A stretch of DNA of 64,000 nt, taken from Steinernema hermaphroditum (taxonomy: Eukaryota > Nematoda > Chromadorea > Rhabditida > Steinernematidae). Positions 35,909-46,655 of the stretch are shown here, piece by piece (the stretch's first letter is position 1; every line of letters begins with the position of its first letter). Under the pieces are notes generated by a model, which was given only the letters and a program-made list of their open reading frames with translations, made no database searches and had not been told where the DNA came from. The position numbers were made by a program, and so were the translations under genes. The stretch covers positions 13,858,092 through 13,922,091 of the forward strand of contig CM059623.1 of the NCBI GenBank assembly GCA_030435675.1, read 5' to 3'.

Positions 35909-36946
35909 ATGGGACTCATAGAGAAAGCGACGAACACGAAGGGAGTGCAGATGAATCAACAGACGAGGGATGAGCTGAAAAAGGTCGAGGAGAGCCATAC
36001 ACTCGCACCAGGCGATTTATCTCCAATTCATTCAGAAACGGGTTCGGATTTGGATTCAGACAGGTGAGTTTTATTTTCGACGTTAGATAATCTTGATTGC
36101 ATGAGTAACAAATACTGCTTTCAGGAAGAATCTCGTCGACGCCGCCGAAGACAGCCAAGAGATGGACGCAAAATTAACACAATTTTGTCATTTTTATGTA
36201 AAATACGTTATTGTTTTAGTAAAGAGTTTACAGCGTTCGATTTTGCTAAATCTTACGATGATTTCTTGAATTGTGTGAGTTTCAGCAGGGTGGAGATGAA
36301 GATAGGAAGAAAGGTTTTTGACTACGGAACTTTCTTTATTGCAGGCGACATTCTGTATGATGATACCGTGCGCCGATGTCTTTCGCCTTTGTATACTAAA
36401 TACCCGGACATGTTTTGGCAATGGAGGGTTTGTGATCTGTTTGGAATCACAGAACCTCCAGGTCCACATGACCTGGATTTGAGTTTATCAGGCCCTTACG
36501 ACCCGCGAAAGGCTCCATCATTTGATCGTGATCATCTGAAGATCGTTATCGCGGATGGAAATTGCGGGTTTCGAGCTATTGCTCACGTGATATCAGGGGA
36601 CGAGGAGCACCACCACTTTGTGCGGAAGAAGGTCTGCGAGTTCATCGAGAAGAAAGACGACCGTTGGATCAGGGCCTTGACGCAGAGAAGGGAATCGCCG
36701 ATTGAGTACCTCAATCGCACAAAGATGAGGGAGTCGGCAATTTACATGACTGAAGTTGAGCTCCAAGCGGTGGCAGAGCTCCTTCAGGCCCACATTGTCT
36801 GTTTTGGTGAATTGTGGCAACGCTACAATCCTGATTTCCCCACGAATCTGCGAAAGTTGTATACAGACAGCAAGCTTCATGATGGCCGTCCAGTAATCGC
36901 TCTCTTGTTGCGCAACGCGCATTTCTACCTTATCAAGAAACTGTAA
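35909..36946 (+). CDS. OTU-family cysteine protease (deubiquitinase-like)
   Basis: The C-terminal half is a clear OTU domain: the catalytic-Cys motif is ADGNCGFRAIAHVISG, followed by an EYLNRTKMRESAIYM-type helix, and the catalytic His lies in NAHFYLI just before the stop at 36946. The start at 35909 follows CAG directly and opens an acidic exon (to 36063) reading to SETGSDLDSD. A second exon begins at 36125. The junction from that frame into the OTU frame, somewhere in 36125-36345, could not be resolved; a TTTATTGCAG at 36345 is one candidate acceptor. OTU proteases remove ubiquitin, and copies of this form are also found in mobile elements. The gene lies between inverted repeats at 35507-35725 and 37105-37252. 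Whether the catalytic triad is complete cannot be judged without alignment. Confidence 0.8.
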
Positions 36947-37104
36947 ACGGTTAAAAAATAAATGGTTGAAATTCACTCTGTACGATTATATGCCGAGACA
37001 GTTTGGTCTTTCAGAGGCGCGCGGCAGATGAGTACTGTAGCACGGGTTGATAAAATTCTTTTTACTTGGTCCCACCACGAAAACCCTGATGTTACTGATT
37101 TGGC

Positions 37105-37252
37105 GTACGGTGGGTGGGAGATTTGCCTGGGTGGGAGATTTGCCTACGGCAGCGCTAGAGCAAATTCTGGGTCCCACCGCGCTGTGATTGATTGCTTTTG
37201 TGGAGTTCGAAAAAAAATGGAGTATATATAAGGCGGGAACTACGGTCGTGTC
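37105..37252. repeat. right arm of inverted repeat flanking the OTU gene
   Basis: It contains the two 17-base units in inverse at 37112-37145, then gcttttgtggagttcg, an A-run, a TATATATAAGG box and CGGGAACTA. An AATAAA follows about 80 bases after the TATA box, an arrangement also seen in LTRs, so a solo LTR is an alternative reading. Confidence 0.75.
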
Positions 37253-37915
37253 CTTCATGGAAGTCGTGTCGGGACCGACAGACCGACAATTGTACAATAA
37301 ACGAATAAGCCTTAGACTTATTTCTTGAAAACCACGAGGTTTTCCAAAAAACTGATTTGAGCATTATATTAAGCAAGCTTTAAAACAAGGGGCATGAAGG
37401 TTTTCGCAGCAGATAGCGAACACTGCCTTGCGCTAGACAGCAAAGTTTGTACGACGTTTTTTTGTCTATTTTTTATGTTTCTTCGAAACTATCACGTTTT
37501 CCGAGAAACTAATTTTTCTATCGTGCTCAGCACCCTCAAAAACATAGGGTCATAAAGACTATCAGATGTTCTATAAGAGATTTTTTATCCATGACCGGGT
37601 CCCTTTCTGGTCGGATTAATGTCATAAGCCAGCCATTATTTTTTGAGTTCAATACCCGGAACCGTTTCTGCACATCCCTGCTCCGGAGTCCATCCGAGAC
37701 GGGGGCCTACCAAGTGCAGCCAGGTGCGAGAGCCAAAGACACATGGTATTCTCTGATCGTTTGCGTTCGGGTGGTTCAACTCTAGCTTAGTGTGTCCAAC
37801 ATTGAGTGATAGCTTATGTCCAATTTATTAAAACACACTTAGGCGTGAATACTAGCGTACTGTATACTACTATACTTCAGTATATCTGGGGAGTGATTAT
37901 ACATCATAAAGTGGT
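37253..37915. other. intergenic, no supported gene
   Basis: No coding signal or repeat partner was identified here. Confidence 0.35.
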
Positions 37916-38737
37916 TCATACACCAGAAAGTTGTTCATCATCAATATTCGTAAATTCGAGGCGGCAAGTGTTCTCCAAACCGCCGATCTTCACATAGTTC
38001 CTTCCGTTGTCGTGCATCAGATAAGAGTCGTAGGAGCCGCCAAGATGATCAGAGGGTGTGGTCCATGAAACAAAGAATGTTTTGATATCCACTCTGGTCT
38101 CAAAAATGAGACGAGATAAGCGTGAAGGTGAAGACATATCTTTCCAGGTGGCTACAAGGTCCTTGATGTAGTCACCGTCGAACATAAAAGATCCAGCGAG
38201 TTCAACTTTTCTGTCGTCCCCTTTGAAGATGAACTCCTTCAGCGGCTCCTGCAGAGCGCTCGTGAAGCCGCCGTCGAGTATAGCGTGCTGAAGCACCTCT
38301 GCCTGCATCAACTCAGTCACATAGATCTCCGAAAGTGCTGTCGACGACTGAATCGCAAGGCTCCTTATCTTCAGATCGACTCTTCGCATCTCTTCCACGA
38401 AACGGTCTTGAATTGAATCGAATTCGTGTGTAAGCTCGATGGCCATATAGACAAGTCCTTCATCAAGACTGCACTCGGCCACCAATCGGACCACATCTCC
38501 AATGAGCGCTTCGTCCAGCTGGGCCATATTTTCCAACTCGCTTTTCTTGCTATCACAGGGTTCTCGGATTATCAAATAGCCAATCATCACTTCTTGACGA
38601 TCCTTTTGCAGGATTTCTTCTAAAGTCTCACCTTTGCTTCCGATTAGTTCATATCGGGTGACGCCATCCAACGACGGATAAATGAGGATGTAATATGTTT
38701 CAGCCATTGGTTCATTGTCTACCACGGAGTCTCCCAT
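37916..38737 (-). CDS. nematode F-box-associated-like family protein, copy B
   Basis: This is one exon of 273 residues. The ATG at 38737 follows a TTTCAG acceptor with no base between, so the leader is either cis-spliced or trans-spliced at the start codon. It is closely related to copy A over its whole length: YPSLDGVTRYELIG, LQKDRQEVMIG, VVRLVAEC, IQDRFVEE, LSEIYVTELMQ, GGFTSALQEPLKEFI, FDGDYIKDL and YLMHDNGRNYVKIG. The frame is intact and ends just after a DDEQLSG tail. It lies 0.7 kb beyond the right arm of the OTU-flanking repeat. Function is unknown; a substrate-binding role in an SCF-like setting is only an analogy. Confidence 0.75.
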   Translation of the reverse strand: MGDSVVDNEPMAETYYILIYPSLDGVTRYELIGSKGETLEEILQKDRQEVMIGYLIIREPCDSKKSELENMAQLDEALIGDVVRLVAECSLDEGLVYMAIELTHEFDSIQDRFVEEMRRVDLKIRSLAIQSSTALSEIYVTELMQAEVLQHAILDGGFTSALQEPLKEFIFKGDDRKVELAGSFMFDGDYIKDLVATWKDMSSPSRLSRLIFETRVDIKTFFVSWTTPSDHLGGSYDSYLMHDNGRNYVKIGGLENTCRLEFTNIDDEQLSGV

Positions 38738-39371
38738 CTGAAATTACCAAAATGTAAGATGCGTTTTTAGCGTTACACCCCGAATGATTATATCACATAT
38801 ACATATGACCAGAAAAGAGTACGTGAGAAGTTGAGTATTTTTTGACTTCATCTCATCCGGGTTGCAAGAAGCGTGGTGAGCAAGGGGCTCAATAGTAATA
38901 GTCAAGTTGACGACCGATAGATCGCACCACATCCAGCAAGAGACCATTCCGAAGTGTCAAATGCCTATCAAGCTCAAACTTTGGGGATTACTACGTCTAC
39001 AGGTAAGTAGTAATTCCCCAGAAATATAAGTGGGATTATGTGATAGAACTGCTTAAAATATCCACTGGGGATCAAACCCGCGACTCAGGCAAAAACATAA
39101 CCGGTTGCACTAAATGCACATTAAACTCATTTCTCATTACGAACAATATGTAAATGCCCCTTTTAAACAGAGTTTATTTGAAGCATTTCTCGCATACGAT
39201 GCCGCTTGGGCAGTATGGATATCATGGGGAATTTCTAGTTACAAATCCCCCAAACGTTGAACTCACTTCGGAATGGTCACTTGTGCTAAATGTGTGATAT
39301 ATATTCAGCTGTCTGAGCAACTCATCTACGAAATCCCTTTTACAACGAAAACAGCGAATATGACTACTCAA

Positions 39372-39420
39372 CAGAGATCGGAACGAGTCCGGGCTCGAGT
39401 CCGCGGACTTCCGATCTCTG
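39372..39420. repeat. 12-bp perfect hairpin with GC-rich loop
   Basis: cagagatcggaa at 39372-39383 pairs with ttccgatctctg at 39409-39420 around a 25-base loop that itself contains CTCGAG and GTCCG repeats. Confidence 0.8.
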
Positions 39421-39504
39421 CTACTGAATTATAGCAACGCCATCAGAACATCTATTTCATCGAACAACGGAACATCTGAAAGTTGTCTGCAAGTGTGAAG
39501 CAGA

Positions 39505-39600
39505 GAACTCACGCCCCTTTCGCCAAAGGCATTCCATCAAAACGCGTTCAATTAACTTCCTGTTCCTTCTGCGTTTTTCAGTGAACGTCGGTGACACGTC
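39505..39600 (-). repeat. inverted repeat, left member
   Basis: Its reverse complement (GTCACCG..TTCACTGAAAAACGCAGAAGGAACAGGAAG, through ATGGAATGCCTTTGGCGAAAGG) matches 39848-39930 in order, in diverged form. A further related stretch lies at about 45305-45340 (TTCAGGAAAAAAAGCAAACAGGAA). Confidence 0.5.
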
Positions 39601-39847
39601 ATCGGATACGACTCCACACTCTTGTGTATAGTTCGAATGTCCAGAGACATCGGCATTGCCGATTCGGAAACACAAACACTTGGCCATTCCGGCCACATCT
39701 GTTCAAAGTTCAAACATCGCCGTCCCTGAGTCGCTGAGTCTAAGGTGCAAGCCCAAATGCAGATGTTTAAATGGGAAGTTGCAACACAGAGTTTTCAAAG
39801 AAATCGTTTTCGATCTGCAAGACAGCGCTTGTAACCACAGCAGGCGT

Positions 39848-39930
39848 TGAGTCACCGCCATTCAGCAAAAACAAACAGGAAGGAAAGTTCGAAACATTCA
39901 GATGAAATGTCTTTGGCGAAAAGGAGCGAT
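39848..39930 (+). repeat. inverted repeat, right member
   Basis: It carries GAGTCACCGCCATTCAGCAA, AAACAAACAGGAAG and ATGTCTTTGGCGAAAAGGAG, corresponding to the left member read on the other strand. Confidence 0.5.
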
Positions 39931-41587
39931 TCTTTGTTTTGTAAGCTGTCGGCCGTCTTTAATTTACAAATCAAAGCGCTATATATTGGGATTCTCGGAA
40001 GCGTTGTGCAGGTGCAGCTCAGCTCAAGTTACTCTTTTCTGTTTGACCACTATTCATATACTAATCTGTTCCACAAAACGCCCATATAGCTTTCCTAACC
40101 AGTGGGAGGACTTGGAAGACCCGACCGCCGATGAAAAGACCCGAAAACGGATTACGGTAAGGGTATAAATACGAACTTCTATCAACTACTGCCCTCTAAT
40201 ATTTCTGTATTATACGAGTGGATAAAGACGTGTTGAACTAACTTCGTTTTTGAGGCTACCATAGCTGGTCTGAGACCTTGTTCTTTAGGGCCTGTCTTTT
40301 TCTTCAAATCTCTGTCCCTTTCCCTTCATCACCCCTCCATTCTGTAACACAAAACATAGTTTTCGGATCGAAATGCAATAAGACACCAAAGAGCAGTTCT
40401 TCAAAAACATTAAAAATAGACTCAACTCAACATCTAATCGACACCGCCGACGACTTTGCATAAAAAACACCTTCCACTTCCTCGTCCTATCGATCGTCCG
40501 TCCTTCGGCGCCGTCGCTGCAGAGGACAGACGAAGTGCACCCTGCCTTCCCCCTTTTGTTTGTTGCAGGCTTTGCAGACCTTGCAGACGCTGCAAACGAC
40601 TCCAAAGGTCCTTTCGATTGATGTGTTTTGTTTTTGGCTGTCTTTCGGCGTTTGCTTTCTTTTAAGGGTGCTTAATGAAGGTTCATTCTAAAGAGGAAAA
40701 AAGTGCCAATTTGTGATCATAAATTTTTTTATCGTGCAGCGACCCTTACTTCTAGTAATGGCAAGTAATTTGCAGTGAGTCATATTGCCATAACTGTGTT
40801 TTTTATAACTTTTTTTCAATTGTAACTGCAGCTTGGAATTCGAAGTCCGCGCCTTGCTTATTAAGCTTTATACTGAGGCTAATTCATGAAGAGCGGTGTG
40901 GACAGAGTGCAGACCATCAGAGGATACCGTATACCTTTGGCGTCTGCCCTTTGTTCTCCGTCTCTAAAGCGGTTCAGAGCGGTTCGAGTCGACTCGGATT
41001 GGCACAGATCTGAGGTAAAATCTATAAATAGAAATGAGCTCTGAGCTCTTTGGATCGCCATTGATCGCAAAACATTTATTTGCAACTGACGAGACGATAG
41101 AAAAACACATTGCACGACAGTCAAAACATTACGGTATCGTGGGAAAAGGGGGATCTCAATGGTCCCGACAAGGGATTCGTCAGATCGGAGCTTTGCATGT
41201 GCTTTGATGCTTAGCTCGTTGCTGGTTCATTCGTACAAAGTTTTTTATGGGCACGCCCAAATGGGCAATTCATTTAGGAGTCTTGCAAACTCGTGCAGTT
41301 TTGCAGACTTCGTTGCCTGTTCGATTTGATCGCAAACAACATTTACGTCCCTAGCGATCAGTCCACTCGTTCTCTTTGAGGTGAGCGGAAAGCCTGGGCC
41401 CTTCTTGAATGGATCAATAAAAAACCGTAGCTAATGGGGAGTTTAGGGAAACCGTGAGGGGTTTATCCGTGGTAATCATTGAGTAGACCGTCCCTCCTCT
41501 CTGTCCTGCCTCCTTCGTTTGTCTATCATATCCTTTTTGCGACCGGTGGTCCACAGTGCTGGAAAATGGCTCTTTGCATAGGCTCTT

Positions 41588-41625
41588 TCAGATGGTAAAG
41601 TTGGCCTGTTTGGTCACCGGCCAGA
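41588..41625 (+). pseudogene. broken duplicate of the copy C gene start
   Basis: TTCAGATGGTAAAGTTGGCC and TGTTTGGTCACCGG repeat the acceptor and first codons of the gene at 42019, with one G missing after ATGG, so the frame is lost at once. The nearby 41520-41650 and 41800-41920 stretches also resemble each other, so a local duplication is likely. Confidence 0.55.
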
Positions 41626-42018
41626 TACGTCAAAAATAAGATCTGTCTGCCCGTGTCTATCGTCTCATTTTTCGTCCACCGAACCCCAATAGTTTATCTG
41701 CTAAGGCGTTATGCACGCCTGGATACGGTCGGTTTCCCATTGGCTCTGTCATGGATGGACGCTGGAGCAGCTCCACAAGATCGCCCGGTCCAGTGGTACC
41801 GGTCTTTCTCCTCTGCCCCGTCTCCTTCATTTTCGTCTATCCTCTCCTTTTTGCGACTAGGACGGAGCCACTCCAAAAGATTGACCGGCCTAGTGATATC
41901 AGAAACGTCAAAAAATGAGATCTCACTAGAGACAGTAGAGTCTGGGAGGCGACTAGGACACCCGTATCCGTAAAATGCGCGACTCTTATACAATTACTTC
42001 GTTTAACCTTCATTTCAG

Positions 42019-42726
42019 ATGGGTAAACTTGGCCTGTTTGGTCGCTGTTTTCAAGCCCAGGTGGACAGCGAACCAAACGCCGATTCCTCCTATGGCATCT
42101 ACGTCTATCCGTCGGCCGATGGCGTCATTCGACATGAAGTGATTGGTGACAAACGCGTACGCTACACTATCGAAGAGATCATGCAAAAGGATCGTCAAGA
42201 AGTGAAGATTGGGATTTTCATGATCCGGCAGCACACTGTCACCCTGAAAGTCGAAGACGGCCCGAATAAATTCGAACAAAGAGAGCTAGAAGAATGTGCC
42301 AAGCTGGACGAAACCCTTATCCCTGAAGTGGTCCGCTTGGCAGCTGAGTGCTGCCCCGACGAAATACTTGACTTTCTCGCTATTCATCTTGAGCCAAAAT
42401 TCCACCTTGTTCAAGACCGTTTCATCAACGAAATTCTAAGGGTTGATCTGAAAACGAAAAGCTTTGAAATTGAGTCGTCCACCGAACTTTCCGAAACCTA
42501 TATTGTCAGGTTGTTGCAGTCGGACACCCTTGACAGTATCCAAATTGGAGTCTACTCTTTCGACGGCCGTTTTACAGATGCTCTGGAGGAGCCACTGAAG
42601 GAGTTCATAGTGAAAAGAAAAAACAGAAAAGCCAAGTTGTATGGTTCGCCTGTATTTGATGGTGATTATGTGAAAGACTTTATAACATCTTGGAGGACAA
42701 TGCGCTCACCTACGTCTCGTCCTTGA
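42019..42726 (+). CDS. nematode F-box-associated-like family protein, copy C (C-terminally truncated)
   Basis: The ATG follows TTTCAG directly. The 235-residue product carries the family landmarks YPSADGVIRHE, MQKDRQEVKIG, VVRLAAEC, VQDRFINE, LSETYIVRLLQ, FTDALEEPLKEFI and FDGDYVKDF. It stops at SPTSRP, about 60-70 residues short of copies A and B. Just past the stop another frame reads LVLEF, which corresponds to the VVLET/LIFET region of A and B. A small indel near 42717 therefore probably caused the truncation. An AATAAA at 42850-42855 suggests the original 3' end remains. It may still be expressed as a shortened protein or be a recent pseudogene. Confidence 0.7.
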   Translation: MGKLGLFGRCFQAQVDSEPNADSSYGIYVYPSADGVIRHEVIGDKRVRYTIEEIMQKDRQEVKIGIFMIRQHTVTLKVEDGPNKFEQRELEECAKLDETLIPEVVRLAAECCPDEILDFLAIHLEPKFHLVQDRFINEILRVDLKTKSFEIESSTELSETYIVRLLQSDTLDSIQIGVYSFDGRFTDALEEPLKEFIVKRKNRKAKLYGSPVFDGDYVKDFITSWRTMRSPTSRP

Positions 42727-44077
42727 GTTCATCCCATTGCTGACCATTGTGACCAGTACTTGGTCGGTTTAGGGAAGTCTTTTCATGCTTAATTTATATA
42801 TGTTTGTGGTGTGGTGTATAAGGTAACATATCTCCTGTAAGAAAGGTTTAATAAATGTGATATAAACGCTTGATGACACTTACAGATCGTGAGAATGTAG
42901 AAAGATTGATGTGCTTTGTGGCGCCGGAATGACTGATTCTTGTCGGCTTTTCAAAATCAAATATTAAGCCAGAGAAACAACCTTGATTCGAAGATGTGAT
43001 GGTGTCGGCAGTGGAGAGCCATCTTTGTTTGGACGGTCCAGACCTCAGAGCTCAGACCTCGAATATTCGGCTTAAATGGGTTGAATTGGGCGAAGGAGAT
43101 GGCGTTCCTGACAAGACGCGTTGGAGCTTGAGCCATTGCTAAGCTCAAATGATTTCTGAAAGAGCGAGTGGACGATCTGACGACCTCATTAAAAATGGAT
43201 AATTCCATTTAAAATTCGATGTAAATAATGCTTCAAAAGCGCCCTTCTATCAGCACCTGTTCTCGTTTTCTATTTTCTCTCTTTCTGCCACAGACGTCTG
43301 ATTAGCAGGTGTTCGCAGAGACGCAACATAGTGCAAATCAGGTGCCTTAAAGTGACATTTTGGCTCAGAGATCGCACTCTCTCCCTCTGTTACTAGAGTG
43401 ATGTTTCTATGCAGAAATGCAGCCAATGTGAGTGATTTAGAATTTGTGTCTATTCTTGTCTTTTTATCAGTAAACAAAAGAAGAGGAACGACAACAATGG
43501 ATTAATATGGAGTGTGAAGTTCATGCTCATTAAGGATCGCAATGCCGCAATTACAGATTAGCAAATGAGAAGAAAACATGTTTTTTTAAAGATCTCTACT
43601 CGGCTCGTTTTTAGGACAGACAAATGTGTTCTAGGGGAAGGAAGGGGAATATCCCGGGAATCAATTCAATGATTTCCTTTGGCCACTTGGTCGTCCCGCC
43701 GTCTCTAACCCTGTTAGCAAACTGATCAGTTTTCGGTGTGCGTATAAGCCATTTTGGGGTTAACCTTCGCTAATGAAAGCCTACCTGTTTTCCAATTTTC
43801 AGCTCTATCTGAGGCAGACACTTTGGAAGGTTCCTCTGTTAGTGGCAAATGAAAAAAGCTTTTTTTTTTATCAGCAAGACCTCTAAAATTCGGTCCGTCT
43901 TCTGTCACGACTGCTCACACTGGTTTTTAGGACAGATAAATGTAGGGCTAAATGGGGTGTTCAAGGAGCCAATTCATTGATTACCGGTTGAGTAGCCAGG
44001 TAATGGTTGAGCTGTTCCCCTGGTTAGCGCATAGTCTCTGCCCCTGTCACCAAGAGGAAGGCTAGCTCAACTTTTTT
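42727..44077. other. intergenic, no supported gene
   Basis: After the copy C polyadenylation signal no coding feature is recognised. About 43580-43960 contains two similar short blocks around TTTTTAGGACAGA(C/T)AAATGT, at about 43610 and 43926. Confidence 0.4.
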
Positions 44078-44965
44078 TTATTTTACAAAGTCATCATCAC
44101 AATGAACGAACTCTATACTACACGTATTCTTATAGCAATCGTATTCAATATAACTTCTCCCGTCTTTATGCTTCAAATAAAGATCCATATTTAGCGATTC
44201 AAAAAACTCTTCTAGGCGTTCATCGGTCGCGACTACGAGACGAGATGAGATTGGTGAGCAAATAGAATTCCAGCGAGAGATCAGTGCTTTAAGACAAGTA
44301 GCATCGAACATAGGCGATCCACAGAGTTGAGCTCTTATATACCGTGAGCTGAATAGAAAGTCTCCAAGGGGCTCCTTCAAGTTTTCTGTCCAGCTAGAAC
44401 CCCTTGTCCAGTCACCAAGAACAAGGTCATTCATCGTTTCTAAACGCATCTGCTTGACAACAAACGCCTCCGAATGTGGTGTGAAGGATGTGATCGAAAG
44501 AATTTCCACGTTTAAGTCGGCTTGCAATATTTCAGCCATAAATTGGTTCTGGACATCATGAAATTCTTGGTTCAAGTCGACTTCCAAATAAGCGATAGTC
44601 CTCTTGAGGGTGCATTCAGCGACTAGATGGATGAGATCAGAAACGAGGGCTCGATCCAATTCACAGGATGTTTCCAATCCGCTTCTTTGCCGAATCGACA
44701 AGATGTAGAAAACCACAAATCGGCTGTCTTCTCTTGAAATCTCCTCAAAACGATAGTGATTTCGTTCTTCATCAAGTAGTTCATATGACCAAGGACCTTC
44801 GAGGGATGGATAGAGGTGAAGGCGATAGTACTTTCGCTTCTTTTCGTATTTGATCGCTATCTCCTTCCACGAAGGGTCGTCGATGGAGGTGTAAATTTCG
44901 TAGAGGACCTCAGAATCCAGTCGATTTAGAACTCGATCTATGAAGTCGTACGGAACGCCCTCCAT
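44078..44965 (-). CDS. F-box-like protein of the same nematode family, copy D
   Basis: This is one exon of 295 residues, with the ATG at 44965 immediately after TTTCAG. Unlike A-C, the N-terminus (MEGVPYDFIDRVLNRLD..., about 50 residues, ending in an SWKEIAIKYEKK helix) has the look of an F-box or F-box-like helix pair. It is followed by the family body: YPSLEG, VSDLIHLVAECT, VQNQFMAEILQADL, HSEAFVVKQM, LKEPLGDFLF, MFDATCLKALISRW and SPISSRLVV. It is the most diverged of the four. If the N-terminus is an F-box it would bind a Skp1-type adaptor; a Skp1-like gene lies 9 kb away at 54076. The F-box call rests on pattern only. Confidence 0.72.
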   Translation of the reverse strand: MEGVPYDFIDRVLNRLDSEVLYEIYTSIDDPSWKEIAIKYEKKRKYYRLHLYPSLEGPWSYELLDEERNHYRFEEISREDSRFVVFYILSIRQRSGLETSCELDRALVSDLIHLVAECTLKRTIAYLEVDLNQEFHDVQNQFMAEILQADLNVEILSITSFTPHSEAFVVKQMRLETMNDLVLGDWTRGSSWTENLKEPLGDFLFSSRYIRAQLCGSPMFDATCLKALISRWNSICSPISSRLVVATDERLEEFFESLNMDLYLKHKDGRSYIEYDCYKNTCSIEFVHCDDDFVK

Positions 44966-46327
44966 CTGAAAGGTACAAAACGGATTATGAACAATCGGTA
45001 TTTCAGAAGAAGGTGGAATATGACCCGAATGTCTTTTAGGCAGATATCCAAACTGAGCCGGAGCCAAGCTGAAGCCTCTGAGCCAAGCCGGCTCGGCTCC
45101 GATTGCGAAATATTGAAGCATGATCCGATTCAACTCGAATCGTCTTCGCTTTTAGGCCAAAAAGAACACACACATGTATAAACAAGCACAGCCAATTGTT
45201 AAAACAATGTTTGTAGCACAGAAAACGAAATATCATGAATCACATGTGTGTGTTCCCGTTTCTCAGAACCAGAACGTACAATCATTCCGGCCGATCGAGC
45301 GCCGCCGTTCAGGAAAAAAAGCAAACAGGAACTAAAGATTTATTCGCTCCGTCAGGTTTTAATGAAACGTTCTTGGCGGAACGACCCTACATCATCGAAA
45401 TAGCATCAGCTGTTCTTGTGTTGTGTATGACTATTAGCTTCTTCAGTCGTTATCTTTCGTTTCTTACGTTTAGCAAGAAAAATAATACATTGTTTTGATT
45501 AAATGGGAGCGGGTTGGGATCACTTGAGAACCTGAACCCGAACTTTTGTTTTTCTGATCGTCTGTCTCGCGCCGATGCGGAGAGACAGTTGTGCTTGCCT
45601 GGACTTCTGGTCTGTCTTGTTGAATTTGGGGCTAGTGCACGTCCATCGCTACTCCCGGGCAGTCATCTCCTTCAGCAGCGTATCTAATAATTTACCAGGA
45701 CATTGCAAGTATTGCGAATTACTTATTACTCGGTGAGAAGTGCCGACGAGTCCAAGTGCAATGGTTCAGGTCACCCTTATTTCCGGTTAACTGAAAAAAA
45801 AAACCCGACCGTACCAAAAGTTTCTGAAGTTTTTCTCAAAATGCCAATTTTTCCTCATTCATGGAAGGTCAGACACTCCTGGATTCGTTGGCGTTGAGTG
45901 TAGCAACTTGAGCACTATTGGCATCGTGATCTGGGTCAAAATCTCCGCAAAGGGCAAAGCGAGACTGATTTTTATCGGAAGAGGTATTAAAATAAATTTG
46001 AAAGTGTAGCAGACTAACATCCTGAGGAAGGAACTCATTCGCCTCAGAACACTTCCGATGAAAATTTAATCCGAAAACAGGGCTGGGCGCCCTGCCACGG
46101 ATCGAAATCAACAATGGCTATCTGTCGCCAGATCGGTCCCAAGGGGCAAATCGTTTTGGTCGTTAAATTCCCCGAATTTGAGTCGAATCGATCACAACCT
46201 TAAAGAACTTAACTATGAAAGATACAGTACGGTCGCCCGCAATTTCGTATAGGTTAACCGCTGGGCAATCAGCCAAGTAGACATTGTCGTTCTTTTCGTT
46301 GTTTCGTTTCAATCAAATTATAGATTC
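44966..46327. other. intergenic with short inverted repeat
   Basis: gaacacacacatgt at about 45168 is inverted at about 45242. A plus-strand frame at 45235-45498 has a hydrophobic segment but no other support. Nothing else is recognised. Confidence 0.35.
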
Positions 46328-46655
46328 AGGAATTATAGATCAAGGTCAAACAGACGATCAGTGCGTTCTTCTTTGTTTCATTTCTTGTCGTCGCAACCAG
46401 TCAGCTAACGCAACTCGTCGCAACCAGCTAACGATCATTTTTCTCCCGACAGTGCCTGGGATCTATTGTCTACCACTACTTTCTACATATGACTCCTTAA
46501 AGACGATGTAACAAGAACCTGTTCGACGACCTTGACCGACAATAGACCCTTCAAAGGAACACTGGCTTCATTGTAGTTTGTTTATTGCACAAATGAGAAA
46601 GTCACACCTCCACCATGAAATTGCTATAATTCTGACAAACTGTTATGTTGCCGCT

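Larger units (their letters stand above)
38738..41587. other. intergenic with repeats and small hairpins
   Basis: The stretch holds a degenerate tRNA-like T-arm near 39065-39085 (minus strand GCGGGTTTGATCCCC), the hairpin at 39372, and an inverted pair at 39505-39600 and 39848-39930. No intact gene is supported. Confidence 0.4.

Noticed and set aside
37038..37330. A solo LTR starting TGTAGCACGGG with TATA box and AATAAA
   Set aside because: No matching CA end or target-site duplication could be identified, so it is kept only as an alternative reading of the inverted repeat.
39372..39420. The hairpin arms contain AGATCGGAA, the start of a common sequencing adapter
   Set aside because: The match is only about nine bases and does not continue into the adapter on either side, so contamination is not supported.
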